A stretch of DNA of 64,000 nt from Tretioscincus oriximinensis (Eukaryota > Chordata > Lepidosauria > Squamata > Gymnophthalmidae): positions 699,535 through 763,534 of the forward strand of contig JAJVDF010000160.1 of assembly GCA_022410635.1 (NCBI GenBank). The letters run 5' to 3'. The notes under the pieces were generated by a model. It was given only the letters and a program-made list of their open reading frames with translations. It ran no database searches and had not been told where the DNA came from. Each line of letters begins with the position of its first letter. The stretch's first letter is position 1. Below, piece by piece: positions 20,201 to 30,523 of this stretch. A program made the position numbers and the translations under genes.

Positions 20201-22326
20201 GAGGAAAGGGCTGACTGATCCATTCCACACTTAGCAAAATGTATACTTCACTGACTTCTTTTTGTAAGTGAGAGTTGTGACTTTCTCTTTTTCGAATAGG
20301 AACACCCATGACCCCCAATTATGTCAGCAATTCCAGTATAGAGGTCAGTCTGTGGTGTTCCTGCAAGAACAGTGGCAACCAGAAGGAAGAGTGTGATCAG
20401 GTGCTCAACTCCTTTGCCAGCAATAGGTGCCTCAGTAAGTGCTTGTGTAATTACTGACTTGTTGTATTGTTTCATTTCCCTGGTTCAGCAGAGCCTGGTT
20501 TGCTGCTTTTGAATTACCATATAGCATTCTAAAAAATAATTGCTCTAATGGAAGGGGCCATTGTCTCTTTTGAACATAAAATCACATTCAAAGAGCTTTC
20601 TTTAGGCACACACTGACTGCAGTTACATGCATGCTGAAGAACAAAGCTAAAAACTAAAAAAATCCTTTTTTTGCTTTTTTTTTTCTGGTTTTCAGACCGG
20701 TTCTTCAGGACTGAAGCTGATTTAAAAACACACGTGTCACCATGCTTAAGTGTTTCTTTCCCCAAAGGGGAATGGTTTGGTTGGCAAACTTTCAAACCAT
20801 TAGCTGACAACAGCTAATGAGATACAACGAATCCTTTAACATTTTGATTTGAAAATGAAATCAGCTGTAGCTATGGGGTATAGTTATCCATAGACCCCTC
20901 CTTACACACACACCATATATTTTCACTTTTGAAAATATTAGATGTTACTATGATTTAAATAATTTATGACTAAAAGCTTCTTGAGGACATCATGAAAAGC
21001 AACAAAACTTGTTTACTATTTTTAAATGCAGCATCTTTATATTTGGCTTTTTTATCTTGTTTAGATATAAGATGTTACTGCCTCCATTACTCTTCTTCCA
21101 AAAAAAAGAAAAAAAGAACAAATCCATGCTTTTGCAATCATTATTTTTTTAAAAAACTGGTACTGGTACTACTCATTCCAGTAGTGCTAAGAAAAAGAAG
21201 ACTGGAGATACAGGATATCAAAATAGCCAAAATGTGGTACTCAGGGTTTTGAAGACAACCTTGATCACTTCAACAACTTAAAATATGGTCCTGCAAATTT
21301 CCAGAGTTCTTCTCAGGGGTTTTTGAGTGGATTTATCAAAGATCAGCCAGAAGGATCAAGTAGTCCCAAAAGTATAGCAGGCTAAAATGACTGTAAATGA
21401 TTCCATGGAGCCTTTCTGCCAAGTTTGAACCTTAACCATATAAAAAGCAAGAGGACTAGACAACTGGAGTTTTGCCAGTTTGTTAAGCCCTAACAGCTGT
21501 GTAGGTTTCCCAAGTTTTGCTCCTATTCTACTACCACATCCATTTTTACAGCATCTGAAAGTTGACAAAAACAGTGATGTGGCTCGCACATTTTGGACCC
21601 TTTATTTGAGGGCCCCTGGAACCTCAAGTTTTTAGTCCTATGACCTAAAATTTTGCACAGCACAGTTTTCTGTCATATGGAACCTCTGTAGCAAATTTGA
21701 TCAAAATCTGAGCTGGTGAGGCAGGTACCACTATTTCACTTGACATGGGACAGCTTAAAACCAACGTGCTTTTGAAACTATCTTTATTTCTGAAGGTTAT
21801 CCATGATTTGTCACATAGTTTCCTATATGCTCTGCTTTACAGGAAATGCAATTCGTTCTCAGATGGGCCTGAACCAAGTGACTGTAGTGGATCAGGAGCA
21901 GCTGCGCTATACCCCTTTCTTTAACATCCAAGGGGATGGTACCAGCACAGTTATTACTGAAAAAATATATCGGGTATGAACCATTGTAGAATAAATAACT
22001 GCTCCATAAAGCAGTTGGACTATAGTTGGATTAAATGTGTTCACTATTGGGAGAGAGTTATGAAGATGGTCATAGTCAAATAATTGGGAAAACAAGGCCT
22101 CGTTTTGTAGTCCAAGGGACTCAAGATAGATTTTATTATGAATGCAATTTGTAATAAAAAATTATTTGCCTCTCTCTAGGATTCTGAGGAGAAGGTCATG
22201 CAGCCAGAAGTTCTCAAGCAAAGCAAAAATTTATTTTTTAACTCTCAGAATTTTGCAGTTCGACTTCAGCTGTCAGTGCTCACTTTGACTTTGACATTGG
22301 TTGCTCTGATATTTGGCCCATCCTAG
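6418..22326 (+). CDS. GFRA3: GDNF family receptor alpha-3 (artemin receptor), 8 exons
   Basis: The product is a GPI-anchored cell-surface receptor that binds artemin and presents it to the RET kinase in peripheral neurons (known for the family). The exons join to 1293 nt, 430 residues, slightly longer than mammalian GFRA3 (about 400). It has a Leu-rich signal peptide (about 1-23). D1 starts at C30, D2 at C157 and D3 at C243, all with family cysteine spacing, and the tail is hydrophobic (about 408-430) for the GPI anchor. N-glycosylation sites are N44AT, N52CS and N304SS. The CHRRTRKQ, FWTVHS, LEVSPYE, CGKRRWNTI, CRSRLADFQ and TPMTPNYVSN blocks fit GFRA3 better than GFRA1, 2 or 4. All junctions are GT/AG and phases agree. 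Two Ns fall in codons (16310, 17198). Confidence 0.92.
7194..7248. other. Assembly gap (55 Ns) flanked by G runs
   Basis: The N run is preceded by ggggg and followed by a run of about 12 G. The gap probably covers G-rich sequence in the start of intron 1, and its true length is unknown. Confidence 0.95.
7476..7635. mobile_element. Palindromic MITE, ~56-bp arms
   Basis: Left arm 7476-7531 (actttggctgcattcgcaca, then catcacttatttattccact) is mirrored by 7579-7635 with few mismatches. The centre of about 47 bp is AT-rich with no coding. I find no convincing target-site duplication, so the superfamily stays open. The gctgcat/cgcaca end resembles 50285-50303. Confidence 0.75.
7871..8030. repeat. 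MITE-type repeat with ggtcacac end
   Basis: It starts caggccttggtcacactttt, then has ttaaatcttcag and atgaatttaatct, and ends in a partly inverted agtaaagcttttaaat. It shares these motifs with the windows starting at 1, 39918 and 50301. Confidence 0.4.
8245..8275. repeat. (GT)n microsatellite
   Basis: About 15 GT units, in intron 1 of GFRA3. Confidence 0.95.
8495..8670 (+). repeat. Probable tRNA-derived SINE, degraded
   Basis: A tRNA-like head (ggcatggctgggcagcttgg) and a box-B-like ggtttgattc are followed by gccttgactcagtggtaccc and an aacagtag tail, in the style of squamate tRNA SINEs. No tRNA can fold from it, so it is not a tRNA gene. Confidence 0.5.
8671..12349. other. Intron 1 DNA, mostly unique
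   Basis: No exon with a plausible family match, no RNA gene and no repeat that I can name. Positions 11480-12060 are pyrimidine-rich on the + strand. Short reading frames here lack conserved features. Confidence 0.4.
12350..12625 (-). repeat. tRNA-derived SINE, minus strand
   Basis: It is the reverse of the family seen complete at 60433-60722. Shared parts are ctgggttggctagagct, the box-B-like cttcgaactcgag, and the tail that reads acccaaagggactcaaacca. It lies in intron 1, opposite to the gene. Confidence 0.75.
12853..12995 (+). repeat. Young SINE-like / LINE-3'-end repeat, copy 2
   Basis: Only one or two differences from 5184-5320 over about 125 bp. It ends in an (aaat)n tail and lies in intron 1. 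Confidence 0.75.
13421..13964 (+). mobile_element. Non-autonomous hAT-type element, 544 bp, 8-bp TSD
   Basis: The ends are tagactgaccagat and atctgatcagccta, imperfect inverted repeats. Flanks ttctgata (13413-13420) and ttctgatg (13965-13972) form an 8-bp target-site duplication with one mismatch, as hAT elements make. The interior holds degenerate repeats of a gtgagaatttttt unit and A/T runs. There is no transposase. An inverted copy lies at 39020-39709. It sits in intron 1 of GFRA3. Confidence 0.8.
13973..14659 (+). other. 3' part of intron 1
   Basis: No repeat recognised. The intron ends in a pyrimidine-rich tract and the acceptor cttggtag at 14659. The exon 2 frame stays open upstream to an ATG at 14542, but the hydrophobic residues there come from the polypyrimidine tract. 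Confidence 0.5.
14660..14953 (+). CDS. GFRA3: GFRA3 exon 2 (D1)
   Basis: It encodes residues 17-115. Family features are NSCIAAETFC, CNATYQTLQNC, CKCHRRTRKQEEQCLRVFW and TVHSTFSQ. Acceptor tag and donor gtgatg; enters and leaves in phase 1. D1 is present, unlike mammalian GFRA4, which lacks it. Confidence 0.93.
15137..15222. mobile_element. 86-bp foldback element with 14-bp TSD
   Basis: The head tttcagagaaatggccgtgc is followed by a 16-bp arm gcaaaggggctagtag and its inverted copy ctactagcccctttgc. The flanks are a perfect 14-bp duplication, gcaagagaaatgaa, at 15123-15136 and 15223-15236. The head matches the larger foldback at 39157-39399. A long TSD points to target-primed reverse transcription. 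It lies in intron 2. Confidence 0.8.
15598..15825 (+). repeat. tRNA-derived SINE (agtttggcatag head)
   Basis: The head agtttggcatagttgttaaa, box-B-like agttcaattctgc, an inner agctctctcagtcacacttg and the tail agcccctttgagtccctttg are in the order of common squamate tRNA SINEs. It lies in intron 2 in the sense of the gene. Confidence 0.7.
15826..16275 (+). other. Rest of intron 2
   Basis: No named repeat. It ends at the acceptor atcttccag. Confidence 0.5.
16276..16368 (+). CDS. GFRA3: GFRA3 exon 3 (D1-D2 linker)
   Basis: It encodes VFKLEVSPYE and then a polar, Lys-rich linker. The LEVSPYE block after a TVH motif in exon 2 is the strongest pointer to GFRA3. An N at 16310 leaves one residue as Glu or Asp. 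Donor gtatca at 16369; the earlier gt at 16362 would break the phase match with exon 4. Confidence 0.88.
16369..17087 (+). other. GFRA3 intron 3
   Basis: Mostly unique. A ttaggtgtggtcaaactttt block at 16910 resembles the ends of the MITE-type family. Acceptor ctttttaag at 17087. Confidence 0.5.
17088..17421 (+). CDS. GFRA3: GFRA3 exon 4 (D2 and start of D3)
   Basis: It encodes residues 146-257. It has 14 cysteines, including PCVDAANICQLDHKC, KPCDQRKCHRSLQNLF and LLFCPCQDEACGKRRWNTI. D2 is the ligand-binding domain in the family. An N at 17198 leaves residue 183 unknown. Donor gttagt; phase 1 in, phase 2 out. Confidence 0.94.
17520..17630 (-). repeat. Interspersed repeat (taccccgcctta / caataaaaac)
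   Basis: The stretch ataccccgccttatacccaa followed by aggtctcagggtggccagca is shared in diverged form with 25548-25650. On the minus strand it reads as a gggtataaggcggggtat 3' end, typical of squamate retroposons. Confidence 0.55.
17632..17952 (+). mobile_element. CR1 3' fragment in intron 4
   Basis: The text gggcactccttgaatctgat, tcttttttcacccagagggt and agctaacagcttggatagct is the reverse complement of the CR1 3' region at 45.0-45.4 kb. It is the same subfamily and is truncated at both ends. Confidence 0.8.
17959..18022. repeat. Strong hairpin with 23-bp perfect arms
   Basis: Left arm 17959-17981 (attataaagtggatttctat...) is the exact reverse complement of 18000-18022. The 18-base loop has an extra TTGT/ACAA pair. 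Single Ns lie just outside at 17955 and 18033. It could be a tiny MITE, an RNA hairpin or an assembly foldback. Confidence 0.75.
18023..19149 (+). other. Rest of intron 4, unassigned
   Basis: Positions 18069-18890 may be a worn hAT relative. They start taaactgaccagatttt, like the 13421 element, and end near ctgatcata, but no clear TSD was found. The acceptor tttcaccag ends at 19149. Confidence 0.4.
19150..19259 (+). CDS. GFRA3: GFRA3 exon 5 (D3)
   Basis: It encodes SRLADFQQQCEPSDLSPDGC and then SQHNHAACLEAYMRMIG, the family block after CRSRL. Donor gtatgt; phase 2 in, phase 1 out. Confidence 0.93.
19633..20190 (+). mobile_element. GC-rich non-autonomous hAT element, copy 1 (intron 5)
   Basis: It starts tagggttgccatacgtcccg and is flanked by a perfect 8-bp duplication gtcataag (19625-19632 and 20191-20198), the hAT signature. 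The right TIR, intact in the copy at 29729-30283, is reduced here to a few bases although the TSD is exact. The interior is GC- and CpG-rich, with an inverted cggacgcttgtggtgagaca / gacaggcaa-type pair. There is no transposase. Confidence 0.85.
20300..20434 (+). CDS. GFRA3: GFRA3 exon 6 (D3)
   Basis: It encodes TPMTPNYVSNSSIEVSLWC, then SCKNSGNQKEECDQVLNSF and SNRC. The TPMTPNYV and SGNxxEEC blocks are family hallmarks. N304SS is a glycosylation site. Donor gtaagt; phase 1 in and out. Confidence 0.94.
20435..21842 (+). other. GFRA3 intron 6
   Basis: It contains a MITE-type segment near 20690-20755 (ggttcttcaggactgaagct, then cacacgtgtcacca) in the orientation opposite to 39918. The rest is AT-rich and unassigned. 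Acceptor gctttacag at 21842. Confidence 0.45.
21843..21973 (+). CDS. GFRA3: GFRA3 exon 7 (stalk)
   Basis: It encodes NAIRSQMGLNQVTVVDQEQ and a Thr/Ile-rich stretch ending in EKIYR. It joins exon 6 at the conserved CLxxAI position after the last D3 cysteine. Donor gtatga; phase 1 in, phase 0 out. Confidence 0.88.
22180..22326 (+). CDS. GFRA3: GFRA3 exon 8 (GPI-anchor signal, stop)
   Basis: It encodes a polar segment, then VRLQLSVLTLTLTLVALIF and GPS, then TAG at 22324. A hydrophobic tail with no charged end is the usual GPI-attachment signal. The anchor residue is probably in the NSQN stretch just before it. The acceptor ctctctctag is strong. Confidence 0.88.
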   Translation, partial: DSEEKVMQPEVLKQSKNLFFNSQNFAVRLQLSVLTLTLTLVALIFGPS

Positions 22327-23910
22327 GCCTCGAACACTGCTGGCATTGCACCTGTAGTGTAATGTCACAAGAAGAGATTCATGCCAAGGAGGAAGTACTG
22401 ATCAACGACAAGCCTGTTCCCAATAGTGGAATTTATTGGCAGAAGTTTGCCACTTTCACCTACTCTTATATGCAGCTTTGACCTGCTTTTGTGGTGGGAT
22501 GGGGGTGATGGAATCTTTCCAATGTTTCTAAGGAAAAGGAAGACTTTCTTGTGGGTTTTCCAAGATGCTTTAAAGGGAAAATAGAAAAGATGAGTGTGTC
22601 TTAAGTCTATTGTGTGAAATGCTGTTCTTGGCTTCAGGATTGCTCAAACAGCTGAATCATCATCTCTAGTCATGTCTGCCTGGGCTGTATTTTAACCAAA
22701 CAATACAAAACTATTCTGAAGGATACTGTTTTGATATTTGCTTGCACATTTTTTGTCCAATGTATCTTTGGCTGGTACTGTTCATGATAAAACTGGGGTT
22801 CTATATCTTGGTATCTGAGTAAAACTGGGCTTATCTTGGTATTGTAATCTTTCTCATCCATTGTTGTGTAAATTTCCCAGATTTTTAGAGGAAGAAGCAT
22901 GCATAGCTACAGAAATTGTACTCATCTCAGTTCCTTTGAAACATTTAGTTTTGGAATATCCCTGTTGAACAAGACTATATCTCTACATTTAAAAAAAAAT
23001 ACTTCCATAATTATTTGGGTACATTCTGTGGCACCATTGTGCTTCATAATTCTGGATGTAAGGATTTAATTTCTAGATGCAGATAGATTTTCTTCTTTTC
23101 CTATAACTACTGAAAAAGGTGTTTGGCAGAAGAGGTATTGAAATGGCCCTCACCATATCTCTTGTAGATGTGCAGTGACTGTGAAGAGAAGATTTTCTTG
23201 CCTATTTTCCAGAGTTCTGATCATGCATGCAAAGTTTGGGGAACAAATTTCTTTGAATCATTTTAGCTCTTCTCTGTCACATTCAGAAGTGATGGCAGTG
23301 CTTCTTTTTGTATCCATAGGCAACAAAGGAATTCTTGTGTTTTCATCCAGTATTGACTTAAAAAAATCTTTAACCATTTACTGTAAACTCACCATGAAAC
23401 GGTAAAGAATGATTTGGATCAGACCCCGATCTGCACATATGATTTAATGGTAAAAATATTATTTGATGAAGGCCGTGTTAGAAAATGATTTCAGTTTCTT
23501 CTTAGGGAACGTGAGTTCTTGGGAACAGGATATAGAAATGATTACATTAAAAGCTTGGGGGGGTTGGAAAAAAACCCTGTTAGGACTGCCAGTATAAAAT
23601 TAACACAGGATATGGGCTTGTTCCAGGCACTGAAGAGTTGTGGGAATCCAGACTTTGGGATGGGCCTATGTGCATTAAGTGAAAGTTGAAAGCTTTCACA
23701 AGAGTGGAAACTGGCTGGAACATTCCCTAGGGTAGGCAAAGCCTAAATGGAAAACCATGGATGGTCCTAAAGTTATGCATGCATCCTTTTTCAAGTAAAT
23801 TGCTGCAAGTTATTTTGCATTGTTGTTTCCTATGTCTGTTCACTTACCAAAATATGACTAATTTTACAAATTCACTGAGTTGAAGATGATTTTGCAGTAA
23901 ATAAAAGACA
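22327..23910 (+). other. GFRA3: Probable GFRA3 3' UTR
   Basis: The DNA after the stop is free of named repeats. Candidate poly(A) signals are attaaa near 23546 and aataaa at 23900-23905. Neither has an obvious GT-rich element, so the transcript end is uncertain. Confidence 0.4.
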
Positions 23911-25544
23911 CAGTGCACCAATTTAGTCAAGATCAGCAATTGTATTAAATGAAGACTAATAGGTTTCTGAGGGCATCATCTGGGCTTGGCCTTATTTTAA
24001 CTTTCCTGCCCTCAAAGTGAATGGAAATCTTCTGCTTTCGTTTGCCTTTGTTTCTTCATCTTTATTCAGGCCTTTCATCGTGCCTCACCCCAAGGTCTTC
24101 TAGTGTTTCTGCTTCTTCCAGCAACGTGGGAGCAAGTTAAATGGGAATAGAGAGAGATGTAGTCATGAATATTTTTTCTTTTAACAGCTCCTTAAATTGT
24201 TCACACATGTGGGAAAAGGATAAAGAATAGTGTTCCCTGTGCTCACAGTATACTGGCTCATACCACAGGCGCCTTTACTTTCCACTGAAACTGCATTTCC
24301 AGTCTTCGAGGATAAAGCAACACAATGTTCAGACTCTCGATGTTTTAGTGTTGCAAAATTATTTCATGTTACTGTATTTACATAAAGGTTGTATTTTGTC
24401 CATATTAGGAACTCAACAACCCTTAAGTGTATCAGATTTCTAAAAAGTTCAGGTTCCGTGTTAATCTTGGTCTCTTCAATGTTAATTCAAGTCTCTTCGC
24501 AAATTCACAGAAAGTTCAAATCATTGGGGATGCTGTAATGTAAATTTCAATAACTTACACATGTGACTCAGCCCATAATATGAAAATAAAAATTTATCTT
24601 ACAATTCTGAGAATCTAATTTTTCTTTCCATGCAATAAGAGACTCAACACATATCTAAATCTACCCAGGGATGTCATAATATAGGCAGCTCTCACAACAG
24701 ATGATGTAAAATAGTGGAAATAAGCCAGAATGATTGTTCATTTCTGGCAGGCTACTGGTTCATTTATGTATATAGTAAATACATATGTAGTAATAATCTT
24801 CTAATCTATTGCCCATAAAATATGAAATAAATATTTGAATATGCTGGCATATTGCAAGACAATTAGACATTTGGAACAGCTCCTTCAGCACAATGTGTCA
24901 AACAACTTCTGGGTGTGTGCTGTGCAGGCCAAAAGGGCTAGCTCAGAATTATAATCTGATGCTGTGCTAACATTTGGGGAAAAGATTTTGAGCTAACATT
25001 TCCTAGTGTTGTCTATAGCTGCCCTCCCAAGCATCTTCATGGGTTGAAGAGGGCGGTCATATAAGGGGAAGAGAATGGCTTTCAAGTGTCAGCAGGCTGG
25101 CTGTAATAAGCAACCATGCTCAGGTTGCAGAGATTTTCCTTAGCAGTCACTGTGCCCACTGCCTCCCTATTCAATGATGTTCCTCACTCTCCCTACATCC
25201 AGGGCTTCTGTGTTCTCATTCTGAGTACTATGATGTCCGTTTTAATGCTGTTCATTATATTCATGTCAACAATATGAATCCCCTCATAGCTAAGAACCAG
25301 CAGTATTGTGCACTTATGAACATTTTGATTCAAACAAAAGATGAAAAAGATGTGGGGGTGGGAACAGGGGATTGAGATATATTCATTTGAGAAGCCAAGA
25401 TTTGAGTAATGGAGATGTAAAGAAGGGAAAAACTGAGGCTGAGGAAATTGAAAATGGTAGACAGAGAACAGGCCCCTCAACCCCTCATCCTAGCTAATAA
25501 CATCAAGTTTTAGGGAAGAATGAGTACCAAAATGGTGAATCACC
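23911..25544. other. Intergenic DNA, nothing recognised
   Basis: AT-rich and mostly unique. No exon or named repeat was found. Confidence 0.4.
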
Positions 25545-25547
25545 ACA

Positions 25548-25660
25548 GATTGATTGGTTGATTTACCATTATACTCAGTACCCAAAGGTCTCAGAGCAGT
25601 TAGCAATAAAAACTAAAGTACAAAATGAATTTTGAAACAATGCCTGAAAGTGGGGAAGAG
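25548..25660 (-). repeat. Diverged copy of the 17520 repeat
   Basis: Shares tacccaaaggtctcag and agcagttagcaataaaaact with 17520-17630. Confidence 0.5.
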
Positions 25661-28479
25661 AAAGTTGTTTCATCGACCAAAGGCCAGGTTAATAAGGTGC
25701 CGCTTCAAAATATTTCTGAATGAACACAGTTCTAATGATTGACACATTTCAAGGGGGAAGACTATTACATTGTCTGGAGGCCACCACAAAGAAATCCCGG
25801 AGATTCAGAATTATTATTAATGTTTATAATGCCCTTTTTATCAGACCATCTAGCTTTGAAAGAGTAGTAGTTCAGCTGCCCCTAATACAACCTTCCTTGG
25901 ATTGACATGTTGCAAATACCTTCTCTTTTCAGGAAGGTGTAAGAGAAGATGGTGTCTATGAAGTTATAGGCATCATGTTTATTTAAATATGGAAGCTACA
26001 GTTGGCACTCAGGTTAATGAGTGAGCTACCTGATTGGAAACACATCACATCTATATTTAAGCAATTGGACTTGTTACCAGTTAGCTACCTGACCATGGTA
26101 CTTTAAAGAACACTATAAAACCTAGAAGAACGTTGATATCTTCTGGAGACGGGTCACAGTTTGGCTGTGTGGGAGCACCCATTTTATAAAATGTCTTTGC
26201 TTCTCAAGTGACACCAGAATTTAATCAATACTTATTAAAACATATTATATATTTTCATTCATGCAGTCCCTGTGTAAGTATCTGTTCTTTCTCTAANCCT
26301 CCAGTTTTCACTGCTTTTAATACTTTATTTTTATTTTTTGTCTTGCTTACAATCTCTTCTGAAATGTTTCAAATAAATAAACTGTAAGATCCCTCACAAA
26401 CATTTTGTTTAAAAAAGGCAAGGCATTTAATGGAAGCTTTGCTCTAAGTTTGAGACTCCATACACACACAGGTGTTTGGGTGATACTGGGTGACACAGAA
26501 AATGTTATTGTTCTCATATTTTGTACTATACCCATCCATCAAAAATGTTCTTTTGGGAGGACACTTTTGAGTTAGAGAGCTTTGAGGACACCTTTATGGT
26601 ATTTTGCATACATGGAATTAAATATACTAATGGGTGTCTCTTTCTGAGGTTAGATTGGAGGTCAAGAAGAGAGCACAAGAGTTTCAACCCATATGGGATT
26701 CTTCTGGTTTCAGAATTCAGCTCTATAAAATAAGAGTCGGTGTTGTTTGAGGTCCCTTTTTGCACTTGCTGGTAAATCAGGATAATGTAAATTTTAACCT
26801 CTTTGGGTTTTCTCACTTCTGTACTTTAGTACAGAGACACCATATATCCCCTACTAGTATATCCTAAGTGGCACAAAATGACTGCTTAGATTAGGATGGC
26901 AGTAGACCTATTGGAAGCAATATTTTGAAGATCATGTTTTGAAATCAACCCAGCAGTACAAGAAGATGAGGCAAATTACAGACTAGAAACAATGTGACAA
27001 CTCTTGATCACAGCAACACAGTCATTAATAGCTTAACATAGCCAAATGGTGCAGTAAGATATGGGACAAACAGCCAGATAATATTGTAAGTTTCTATAAC
27101 CAAATGCAAGGTACAATCTCAGGACAAAGATTTGGCTTCATCAGATTTGGAAGCTCTTGATAGAGATTATGCCTTGCCTCAAAGAAGCAGCATGTCACAG
27201 AAGACTTGTGGGTACAAAAAAATCAAGACCAACCAATAACTGATGGCCAGATCACTCAAGGAACATATGTGCTCTTTACTGGCATTAAGTGGATTACTTT
27301 TATTGAGAATTAGATCTTGGATAAGAACACCAACATCTGTGTACAACTATTTCTAAGTTGCTTTAGAATTGCTTTTTTGGGAAAAGTTAAACCCAGCAAT
27401 TAAGACAGATTTTCCAAAGCTATTATCTACTTTGAAGATGGCCAGTTGCATGATCCCACCACATACATGGTTTTCTGGGCATGTGCATCAAAAGCAGAAA
27501 CGGTCAGGTGCATATACAAGACATGGAACACACATACTTCCAAGTACTGTGCATTGACAAAGTTAATCTCATCACAAAGATATGCTTAGGATTTCCATAT
27601 TTCAAAATGAAAAAGCTGGGAGTCTACAAGCAATCCTGCCACCTGTCCAAAACACACCCAAATTCTGCCGCAGCTTTTATAAAAATGGTGGACTTTAATG
27701 GCTACCATTCCCTCGTGGCCCCTCTTCTCTCCCCTTGCTCCTCTCCTCCCACTTTTCATTACTGCTTTGCCCTTCCTTCTCCTGCAACATGCCAAGCCAC
27801 CAGAACTGCAGCAGCGGACAGAGACACATGTGAGAGCAATGGGCCATCACTGTCCCTAGAAGTAAGCAGCCACTGGAAAACCCAGCAACATAAAAAACCA
27901 AGATGTTCCNAGGTAAACTGGGAGCTTTGGTAACTGTAGTAGGAACATAAGCACTTCTGAATAACGGACACGGCCAGCCCTGTATTGTGCAGTAATTTAT
28001 TTTACACCCTTTCTTCCCTAAGCTAAACTTCAGCATTGCTATTCGTTTGCAGACTATTAACAATAAACTGTGGAATTGAAGACTGAATAACTTCATTCTC
28101 TATAGTTAAAAATACTTGTATAAAATGTCCTTTTTAAAGAGGTTAAGAGCAACGTGGAATCACTGTGAAATGATGAAACGCTAACAAAACACTGAATGAG
28201 TAACAACATGGCACACTAAACTGCATCTGATTCTGAACAATTCTGAATCTCAAATGGACGTTTCTCATGCTTGCAGTCGGCTGCTTCCATTGCCATTTGG
28301 GTGCAAGTCAATATTGGGTGAATATAGGTGCTTCCATCTCAAGGTGCTGTACTAATAGTACCTTCCATACTACTTTAATGCCAGAACACTAATCTACCTC
28401 GGGTTTCATAATGATAAAAGCAATTAAAATATTAATACCTTTTTATTACTAGCTATATTTTGCCTCCCTTAAAAATTAT
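25661..28479. other. Intergenic DNA, nothing recognised
   Basis: Many short frames occur but none carries a family motif. An imperfect repeat of gctacctga at about 26025 and 26083 is the only local structure noted. Confidence 0.4.
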
Positions 28480-28990
28480 ACCACTCTGCATCTGCCCGTG
28501 TGGCACATGCCTAAATACACAGCTCATCTAGTCTAGCATTCTGCCTCACTCAATGGCTCATCAATTGCACCTAGGCATGCTTAAGTTGAGGAAAGCAAGA
28601 CTTTCGCCTGCTCTTGATTCCCTGAAAATGGTATTTCGAGAAATCCTGCCTGTTGTTCCAGCTTGGAAGCAGTACCAAGGCATCTATCCTAATACCCACT
28701 AAAACACAGCCTCCATGTATTTGTCTAATCCTATCTTAAAGCTATACAACTACCACCACTTCTATCTTATGTAAGTAAATTTCTATAGATCAATGATCTN
28801 GTAGATTAAAAAAACCACTTTCCCTTGTCTATCCTAATTCTTCTGTTTCAAGGAATGCTTGCTGGTTCTAGTGTTCTATAGAAAGAAAAAATATCCCGCT
28901 TTTATTTATCTTATTCATCTCATGCTCATTTTTTACACTTCAGACAAGTCACCTATGAAGTCATTTTATAAGGGAGATGTTCCAGATCCA
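28480..28990 (-). mobile_element. Degraded CR1 3' fragment
   Basis: The blocks cagctcatctagtctagcat, aaatcctgcctgttgttcca and actaccaccacttctatctt follow the minus-strand CR1 3' region at 45.0-45.4 kb at lower identity. No open frame is left. Confidence 0.65.
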
Positions 28991-29698
28991 AGTAAGCTTC
29001 GTCAGTCATGTAAACTTAGACAAAATTAACAATTATATTCTATTTAGTACATATTAACAGTTTGTCCAAGGATATTTTGATTTTTTCAAATTCATTTGCT
29101 TCATATTTACCTTTGCACTGGAACTTTGTGGAGGCAAGCCTCCTGTTGGATTTGCGTGTGACACTGTGGATTAGCACAACATATGGACATCAGATTCTGT
29201 TTGTGGAAAGAAAGGGTATATGTCGCTAACTACCTTCATGTAAAATGCCTTCTTGGAGAGAATCAGGATACATGGACCTATAAGTCAATTTATGTAGGTT
29301 TAGTCTGCCAGTGACTGGTAGTTTAGATAACTATTTTATTTTTAAAAAATCTCTTTCGGAAGCACTTTACAAGCAGCCTGTTTCTTATTGGTTTTTTAAA
29401 TGTTCCTTTAAAAGTATTCATAATTGATAACTATCTGTGATAACTACCAGGGACAGTACTTTGGACTTAGTAGGCAAATTGTTGATCCATTAGCAATTAA
29501 GGGGTGAACTGCTGACTCGTTCTTCTGAAGCAATTCTAATATGGTATTGGAAAATTCTCAATGATTTAAACCTGGGAAATAGTCTCTACCGTAGCTTTCT
29601 TACAGGGTTTACATAACAACTTGTAGTTTAATGCTACTTATTTTCAAATAATTTAAACCTTCATATGCAGATGGGGAATCACCAACTTCGATCTGAAA
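28991..29698. other. Intergenic DNA, nothing recognised
   Basis: No named repeat or exon seen. Confidence 0.4.
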
Positions 29699-29728
29699 TA
29701 CACTGCTCAAACAAATAAAGGGAAAACT

Positions 29729-30283
29729 TAGGGTTGCCATACGTCCCGGGAAGGCAGGACAATCCCGGTTTGGGGGACTAAAATATAGTCCCCTCCGGGT
29801 TTTAAGATAAAATCCCAGCTTTTTACATTGCCCAATGCTGCATCAGGGAATATAAAAATGCAGGATTTTAAAGGCAAAGGAGCCGTCAGAACTGATGGCT
29901 GCAGCCTGAGCAATGCTTTCCGGGGTCCTGGAAGGAACCTCGGAGCGTGCCGTAGCTGCTCCTATGCTGGAGGCGGGGTTTCGTGCCTGCTGTCAAGCTG
30001 AGCGCGAACTTGCCTGCAGCAGAGCAAAAATGCTTGGGGTTTTGACAGGGGAACAGCTCTGTTCTCCTGTCACAAACCCAAGCTTTTTTCCTGTGCTGNA
30101 GGTGAGTTNGTGCTCAGCTTGACAGCAGGNGTGAAACCCCGCCTCCAGCAGAGCAGTAGCTATGCACACGCACGTGCGCACACACGGACGCTTGTGGTGA
30201 GACAGGCAGAAGAGAGGCACGCGTTCACGCACCTCCACCCCACTCCCGTCCTGGTTTTGGGCTGCCAAAATATGGCAACCCTA
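29729..30283 (+). mobile_element. GC-rich non-autonomous hAT element, copy 2 (inside Tc1)
   Basis: Both TIRs are intact: tagggttgccata at the left and tatggcaaccct(a) at the right. The flanks ggaaaact (29721-29728) and ggaacact (30284-30291) form an 8-bp TSD with one mismatch. Homologous along its length to 19633-20190. It split the Tc1 element, so it is the younger insertion. Confidence 0.88.
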
Positions 30284-30523
30284 GGAACACTCAAATAACA
30301 CATCCTAGATCTGAATGAATGAAACATTCTCATTGAATACTTTGTTCTGTACAAAGTTGAATGTGCGGACAACAAAAGCCCACTGGAAAATCATCAATGG
30401 AAATCAAATTCATTAATCAATGGAGGCCTGGATTTGGAGTCACACACAAACGTAAAGTGGAAAAACACACTACAGGCTGATCCAACCTTGATGTAATGTC
30501 CTTCAAACAAATAAAAATTAGGC

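Noticed and set aside
6418..22326. GFRA1, GFRA2 or GFRA4 as the identity of the receptor
   Set aside because: The LEVSPYE linker, TVH motif, CGKRRWNTI and TPMTPNYVSN wording, and the short tail, fit GFRA3 better; mammalian GFRA4 lacks D1. A phylogeny would settle it.
27481..27933. 150-residue plus-strand frame
   Set aside because: It contains an N, shows no domain, and composition changes along it; no splice or promoter context.
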